From: Labilithrix sp.
GTDB lineage: Bacteria > Myxococcota > Polyangia > Polyangiales > Polyangiaceae
NCBI GenBank assembly: GCA_028287035.1
Contig: JAQBQL010000008.1
Span: forward strand, 1-40,751
Length of the DNA: 40,751 bases
Reading direction: 5' to 3'
Made by a program: the position numbers and the translations under genes
Notes under the pieces: model-generated
Seen by the model: the letters and a program-made list of their open reading frames with translations, nothing else
Databases searched by the model: none
Told to the model about the DNA's origin: nothing
In this document: positions 37,125-40,751 of the stretch, one piece after another
Layout: every line of letters starts with the position of its first letter
How positions within the stretch are numbered: the stretch's first letter is position 1

Positions 37125-38488
37125 TTCTTGTCACCCTTCTTCTTCGGGACGACGCGCAGCTGCACGCGCGCGTTCGGGACGAGGATCTTCTCGGCCACCG
37201 TGCGGATCTGGTCCTTGGTGGCGCGGCGGTAGCGCTCGAGATCCTTGTCGGCGTAGCCGGGATCCTTCACCTCCGCCTGGTACATGTTGAGGAGCGACGC
37301 GCGCTCGCGCACGCTCTCGAGGCGGACCACGAAGGCGGTCTCCACCTGGTTCTTCACGCGTTCGAGCTCCTCGTCGGCAAGCGCGGTCTTGCGGACCTTG
37401 TCGACCTCCACGTCGATCGCCTTCTCGAGCGCGTCGAGCGAGACGCCGGGACGCGCGATCACGCCGACCTCGAAGCGCGAGCCGAGCGTGCCCGAGGACT
37501 GGGCGACCTCGACCGACTGGGCGAGCTTCTGCTCGTAGACGAGCGCCTTGTAGAGCCGGCTCGACTTGCCGCTGCCGAGGGCGGTCGCGAGGAGATCGAG
37601 CTCCGCGTCGCCGGGGCCGAAGTGCTTCGGGCTCTGCCACGCGAAGATCACCTTGGGCAGCTCGACCTCGTCCTCGAGCGTCTCCTTCACGACGCTCGTG
37701 AGGGTCGTCTTCTGGTCGCTGAACCCGGGCGCGCCCGGATCCTGGTGAGCGCCGGCGGACGGGATCGTGCCGAACCAGCGCGTGATGGTCTCCTTCGCCT
37801 TCCGCGCATCGAAGTCCCCGGCGACGACGATCGAGGCGTTCGCCGGATCGTAGTTCTTCGCGAAGAAGTCCTTCACGTCGGCGACCGCGGCCGCCTCGAG
37901 GTCGGCGTGCGAACCGATCACCGGGTGATGGTAGGGGTGGCTCTCCGGGTAGAGGAGCTCGGGCAACCGCAGCTCGACCTTGCCGTAGGGGGTGTTCTCG
38001 CTGGTCTGCCGTCGTTCGTTGCGGACGACCTCGCGCTGCGCGTCGAGCTTCTCGAGCGTCATCGTCGGGCCGAGATCGCGGAGGCGATCGGCCTCGAGAT
38101 AGAGGAGGAGGTCGAGCGCGCTCGGCGGCGCGACGTCGTAGTAATCGGTGCGATCCTCGCTCGTCCACGCGTTGTTCCAGCCGCCGGCGGCTTCCATCCA
38201 GCTGTCGAACGCCTTCGTCGGCACGCGGCGCGTGCCCATGAACATGAGGTGCTCGAAGAGGTGCGCGAAGCCGCTTCGCTTCGCCACCTCGAAGCGCGAG
38301 CCGACGTTGTAGGAGACGTTGACGACGACCTGCGGCACCGCGTGGTCCTCGTGGAGGATCACCACCATGCCGTTCGGCAGCTCGGAGCGCTGGAAGGGAA
38401 TGGCCACGTCGGCGGAGGCAGCGCGCGGGATCGCGAGCGCGCCGAGCACGGCGGCAACGCTGGCGAAGGTCGCCCAGGGTCTCTTCAT
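37121..38488 (-). CDS. Zinc protease of the M16 (pitrilysin/insulinase) family
   Basis: 455 aa from ATG 38488. Signal peptide MKRPWATFASVAAVLGALAI ending at RAASA, so the enzyme is exported, probably to the periplasm. The inverted zinc motif HLFEH is at 76-80 (GFAHLFEHLMFMGT). A third ligand Glu is likely at 158 in EVVRNERRQ, at the usual distance of about 77 residues. The second half has the M16C-type domain with LPKVIFAWQSP and SGKSSRLYKALVYEQKLAQ, including the Arg-Tyr substrate-end motif. Catalytic residues look complete. The C-terminus is Lys-rich. It opens a three-gene operon with an inactive partner and an SCP2-like protein, all overlapping. GATAAA at 38498-38503 could be a -10, without a good -35. 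Confidence 0.93.
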   Translation of the reverse strand: MKRPWATFASVAAVLGALAIPRAASADVAIPFQRSELPNGMVVILHEDHAVPQVVVNVSYNVGSRFEVAKRSGFAHLFEHLMFMGTRRVPTKAFDSWMEAAGGWNNAWTSEDRTDYYDVAPPSALDLLLYLEADRLRDLGPTMTLEKLDAQREVVRNERRQTSENTPYGKVELRLPELLYPESHPYHHPVIGSHADLEAAAVADVKDFFAKNYDPANASIVVAGDFDARKAKETITRWFGTIPSAGAHQDPGAPGFSDQKTTLTSVVKETLEDEVELPKVIFAWQSPKHFGPGDAELDLLATALGSGKSSRLYKALVYEQKLAQSVEVAQSSGTLGSRFEVGVIARPGVSLDALEKAIDVEVDKVRKTALADEELERVKNQVETAFVVRLESVRERASLLNMYQAEVKDPGYADKDLERYRRATKDQIRTVAEKILVPNARVQLRVVPKKKGDKK

Positions 38489-38635
38489 GTCCGGCTGTTT
38501 ATCACCCTTTGCCCGTAAGGCGCAGCGACGCCGGGCCGTTGGGCCGTCGTGACGTGCAGCTCTCCCCTCGCCTGGCCATCCGCCTCGCCGCTCGCCGCGC
38601 GGGAAATGCTGCGCCGCGGGCCGGCGCCCCGCCGT

Positions 38636-39361
38636 ATGCTGCGAGCCGTGGCGGAGACGGCGGACGACGCTGTGAAGCAGGGAGCCGACGAGCCGCGGGC
38701 GCGCCAGCCCGGGCGCGCGCTCTCCCCCGAGCAGCTCGAGCGCCGCGCCGAGACCGACCGCATCGATCACGCGCTCGTGCAGCGTGCCCAGGCGGGCGAC
38801 CGGGCGGCGCTCGGCGAGCTCCTCCACAAGTACGGGCCGGGCCTCTACCGCAGCGTCCTCCTCCCGCGGCTCGGGAGCGAGACCAACGCGAAGGAGGCGC
38901 TCGCCGAGACCTACGCGAAGGTCGTCGCCAACATCGCGAAGTTCACCTGGCAGAACGTCGGCTTCTATCCGTGGCTGCGCACGGTGGCGCTCCGCGTGGC
39001 GCTCGACCAGCTCCGGGCGAAGAAGCGCCTCGTGCTCTTCGCCGAGGATGATCTCGCGCGCGAGATCGACCAGGCGCAGACGACCACGCCCGTCGATCAA
39101 CGGATCAGCGACCACCGGGACCGCGAGGCGGCGCGCTCCAAGGTCGAGGCGGCCCTCGATCGCATCCACCCGCGCTACGCGACGGCGATCCGGCTGCGGG
39201 TGCTCGAGGAGCGGACCCGCGAGGACGTGGCCGCCGAGCTCGCGGTCACGCCGGCGACGTTCGACGTGCTCCTTCATCGCGCCATCGCCTCGCTGAAGAA
39301 GGCGCTCGAGAAGACCCGCGAGCCGGAAGACGCTAAGAGGAACGGCGATGGTCGAGCGTGA
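38636..39361 (+). CDS. ECF-type RNA polymerase sigma factor
   Basis: About 241 aa from ATG 38636; GTG 38648 is an equally possible start. Region 2 covers LVQRAQAGDRAALGELLHKYG to FYPWLRTVALRVALDQLRAKKR, the last part resembling the -10 recognition helix. A linker with Asp/Glu/Gln follows. Region 4 is LDRIHPRYATAIRLRVLEERTREDVAAELAVTPATFDVLLHRAIASLKKAL, a helix-turn-helix for the -35. No region 1.1 or 3, hence ECF. The spacing between RVALDQL and region 4 and the long charged N-terminus suggest a lineage-specific ECF group. It overlaps the next gene by 14 bp, the normal arrangement for a sigma and its anti-sigma. Confidence 0.85.
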   Translation: MLRAVAETADDAVKQGADEPRARQPGRALSPEQLERRAETDRIDHALVQRAQAGDRAALGELLHKYGPGLYRSVLLPRLGSETNAKEALAETYAKVVANIAKFTWQNVGFYPWLRTVALRVALDQLRAKKRLVLFAEDDLAREIDQAQTTTPVDQRISDHRDREAARSKVEAALDRIHPRYATAIRLRVLEERTREDVAAELAVTPATFDVLLHRAIASLKKALEKTREPEDAKRNGDGRA

Positions 39362-40031
39362 CGACGACCCGGGGGCGCCCGGGGCCCGCGACGAGGACCC
39401 CGATGCTCCGGCCTCGGCCGAGGAGGCGCTCGCGTCCGGACGTCTGCGCGACGCGCTCGCCGGACGTATCGACGAAGGAGAGCTCGATCCGGCGACCGCC
39501 GCGGACGTGGCGTTCGCGCTGGCGCTGCAGGCCGCCTGGGATCCGGGAACGCTGTCCGTCGACGAGAGCCAGGCGCTCGTGGACGCCCTGCCGTCCGCCG
39601 AGGAGCAGCGGCTCGCGGCCGTTCTGCGCGACGCCCTCGAGGCGCCGGCCCCGCGCGCGCCGGCTGGAGACCAGTCGATCGATCTCGCGCTCTCCCTCCG
39701 CGCCGCGTACGCGCCGGCTGGCCTCGGCGACGCCGAGCACCGCCAGATCGTACGCGCCGCCCTCGCCGCGCTCCCGGCGCGCCGGAACAACGTGGTGCGC
39801 GTTGCCTTCGGCGCCCTCGCCCTCGCCGCTGGCGTGTTCTTCGTGGTGACGCAGGCGCCGATCCGGGGCGACCGCGAGGCGCCGCTCGCCCTCGCGCGGA
39901 CGCGCACCACCCAGCCGCTCTTCAACGAGCCCTTCAAGCCCGGCGAGACGAGCGCGCGCATCGACCGCATCGCGTCGGCACGGGCGTCGGACTTCCGCGA
40001 CAACCGGTTCGCGACCTGGGGGGTACGATGA
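39348..40031 (+). CDS. Single-pass membrane protein, probable anti-sigma factor
   Basis: 227 aa from ATG 39348, with AGAGGA about 7 bases upstream. An acidic Ala-rich cytoplasmic part of about 145 residues is followed by one membrane helix (NVVRVAFGALALAAGVFFVV, about 145-165) and a periplasmic tail of some 60 residues. No zinc-type HxxxCxxC anti-sigma motif is present. Helical repeats such as LDPATAADVAFALALQAAW and LSVDESQALVDALP suggest two similar helical hairpins. The role is inferred from position, topology and overlap with the ECF sigma gene, not from a recognised domain. Confidence 0.6.
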   Translation: MVERDDDPGAPGARDEDPDAPASAEEALASGRLRDALAGRIDEGELDPATAADVAFALALQAAWDPGTLSVDESQALVDALPSAEEQRLAAVLRDALEAPAPRAPAGDQSIDLALSLRAAYAPAGLGDAEHRQIVRAALAALPARRNNVVRVAFGALALAAGVFFVVTQAPIRGDREAPLALARTRTTQPLFNEPFKPGETSARIDRIASARASDFRDNRFATWGVR

Positions 40032-40660
40032 TCGCGGGCCGGCGCACGCGCGCTGCCGTCGTCGGGCTCCTCGCCGTGCTCGGCGCGGCGCTCGCCGTCG
40101 CGTCGACCGCGCCGGGTTGCTCACGCGACGGCGGCGGCGGCCATGCGGCGGAGGGCTCGCCGCCCGTCGATACCGAGACGATGGCCTTTCTCTCGGAGGC
40201 GCGCGCGCTCCACCACCGGGCGAACCTCGCCGAGGACGAGGGCGACCTGCCCGGCGCGGCAGCGGCAATGGACCGCCTGGTCGGCGCACGCCGTCCGCAC
40301 CCCGCCACGCGGACGCCCGAGGTCGAGGAGGTGCTCGCGGACGCCTACGCGCGCCTCGCGGAGCTGCGCCTCAAGAAGGGCGAGCTCGACGTGGCAGGCG
40401 CCGCCGTCGCGAGCGGCCTCGAGCACGCGGCCGAGGCGACGTACTTCCGCGGCCACCTCGTCGAGGTGCAGGGCCTCGTCGAGGAGGCGCGCGCCGCGCA
40501 GCTCGCCGACGCCGGGCGGGTCACCGACGCGAAGAGGGCCCGCGACCATGCTATCGAGCTGCTCGAGGAAGTCGTGAAGATCCAGGACCAGGTCATCCAG
40601 CGCTCGCTCGCCCAGGACGGAGGCTCGCGCCAGGACGCCGCCGCGGAGGCCGGACGATGA
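40028..40660 (+). CDS. Helical-repeat lipoprotein in the sigma-factor operon
   Basis: 210 aa from ATG 40028, overlapping the previous stop as ATGA. Signal peptide with lipobox APGC (Cys31), followed by a Gly/His/Ser linker. The mature part is helical, with TPR-like repeats (EARALHHRANLAEDEGDLPGAAAAMDRL; VLADAYARLAELRLKKGELDVAGAAVASGL), then a long coiled helix RVTDAKRARDHAIELLEEVVKIQDQVI. TPR-like lipoproteins usually bind other proteins. It could be a sensor or target partner of the anti-sigma factor, which is inference from the operon. Confidence 0.72.
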   Translation: MIAGRRTRAAVVGLLAVLGAALAVASTAPGCSRDGGGGHAAEGSPPVDTETMAFLSEARALHHRANLAEDEGDLPGAAAAMDRLVGARRPHPATRTPEVEEVLADAYARLAELRLKKGELDVAGAAVASGLEHAAEATYFRGHLVEVQGLVEEARAAQLADAGRVTDAKRARDHAIELLEEVVKIQDQVIQRSLAQDGGSRQDAAAEAGR

Positions 40661-40751
40661 GCCGGCTCCGCGCGTTGATCGTCGGCCTGGCCGTCGCGCT
40701 GGCGCTGCCCGCCTGCGCGGCGGCCCCGAAGAGCGCGCCGTCGGCCGCTCC
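40657..40751 (+). CDS. Lipoprotein N-terminus (cut by window edge)
   Basis: ATG 40657 overlaps the previous stop as ATGA. The 31 visible residues form a signal peptide with lipobox LPAC (Cys20) and the start of an Ala/Ser/Pro linker. The frame is open at the end of the window. It is the fourth coupled gene of the sigma-factor operon. Confidence 0.7.
   Translation, partial: MSRLRALIVGLAVALALPACAAAPKSAPSAA

Noticed and set aside
38549..38635. Longer N-terminus for the ECF sigma factor
   Set aside because: The extra 29 residues look non-coding and start from a GTG without a ribosome site, in the divergent promoter region.

Overview
The window is a dense, very GC-rich bacterial chromosome segment. 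Only short gaps lie between genes; the longest, about 230 bp, is upstream of smc. Several traits point to a delta-type predator or soil lineage, most likely Myxococcota (Polyangia-like): strong G/C at third codon positions, frequent GTG/TTG starts, a Ser/Thr kinase with an HRDVSPQN catalytic loop and C-terminal membrane anchor, a MeaB GTPase, and many lipoproteins with Gly/Ser or Asp/Ala low-complexity linkers. The taxonomic call is inference; there is no rRNA in the window. I saw no tRNA, rRNA, CRISPR array, insertion sequence or phage gene.

Left part (1-6.9 kb): a minus-strand run pheA - lipoprotein - aroA - cmk - lipoprotein - rpsA, with several 4-bp GTGA overlaps. This is the familiar aroA-cmk-rpsA arrangement, with two lipoproteins inserted that look like distant paralogues of each other. 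The PheA-like protein lacks residues normally conserved in the prephenate dehydratase active site. A divergent unknown gene and an FmdB-type zinc-ribbon gene follow.

6.9-14.4 kb: an intergenic 16-bp perfect inverted repeat precedes smc. After smc come an I42/chagasin-like inhibitor lipoprotein and four envelope genes. One of these, an outer-membrane barrel gene, is cut by a single in-frame TAA. Two diverged intergenic repeats flank this cluster.

14.4-29.7 kb: topoisomerase IV (parC-parE, minus strand), then a plus-strand series. It holds a small unknown gene, a Spinster-like MFS transporter, a TIM-barrel-like lipoprotein, bamA, a membrane-anchored Ser/Thr kinase, gyrA and nth. Both type II topoisomerase A subunits therefore lie within about 8 kb, without gyrB.

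29.7-38.5 kb: meaB, queG, a TrmN6-like methyltransferase, then the ribosome-maturation operon rpsP-khpA-rimM-trmD followed by a SPOUT methyltransferase. Upstream of it is an operon of an active M16 protease, an HxxEH-less M16 lipoprotein and an SCP2-like protein. A good sigma-70 type promoter (TTGACA-17-TACGGT) precedes rpsP, and a similar one precedes rpsA.

38.6 kb to the end: an ECF sigma factor gene overlaps a single-pass, probably anti-sigma, protein gene, followed by two overlapping lipoprotein genes, the last cut by the window edge. This looks like an envelope-stress regulon.
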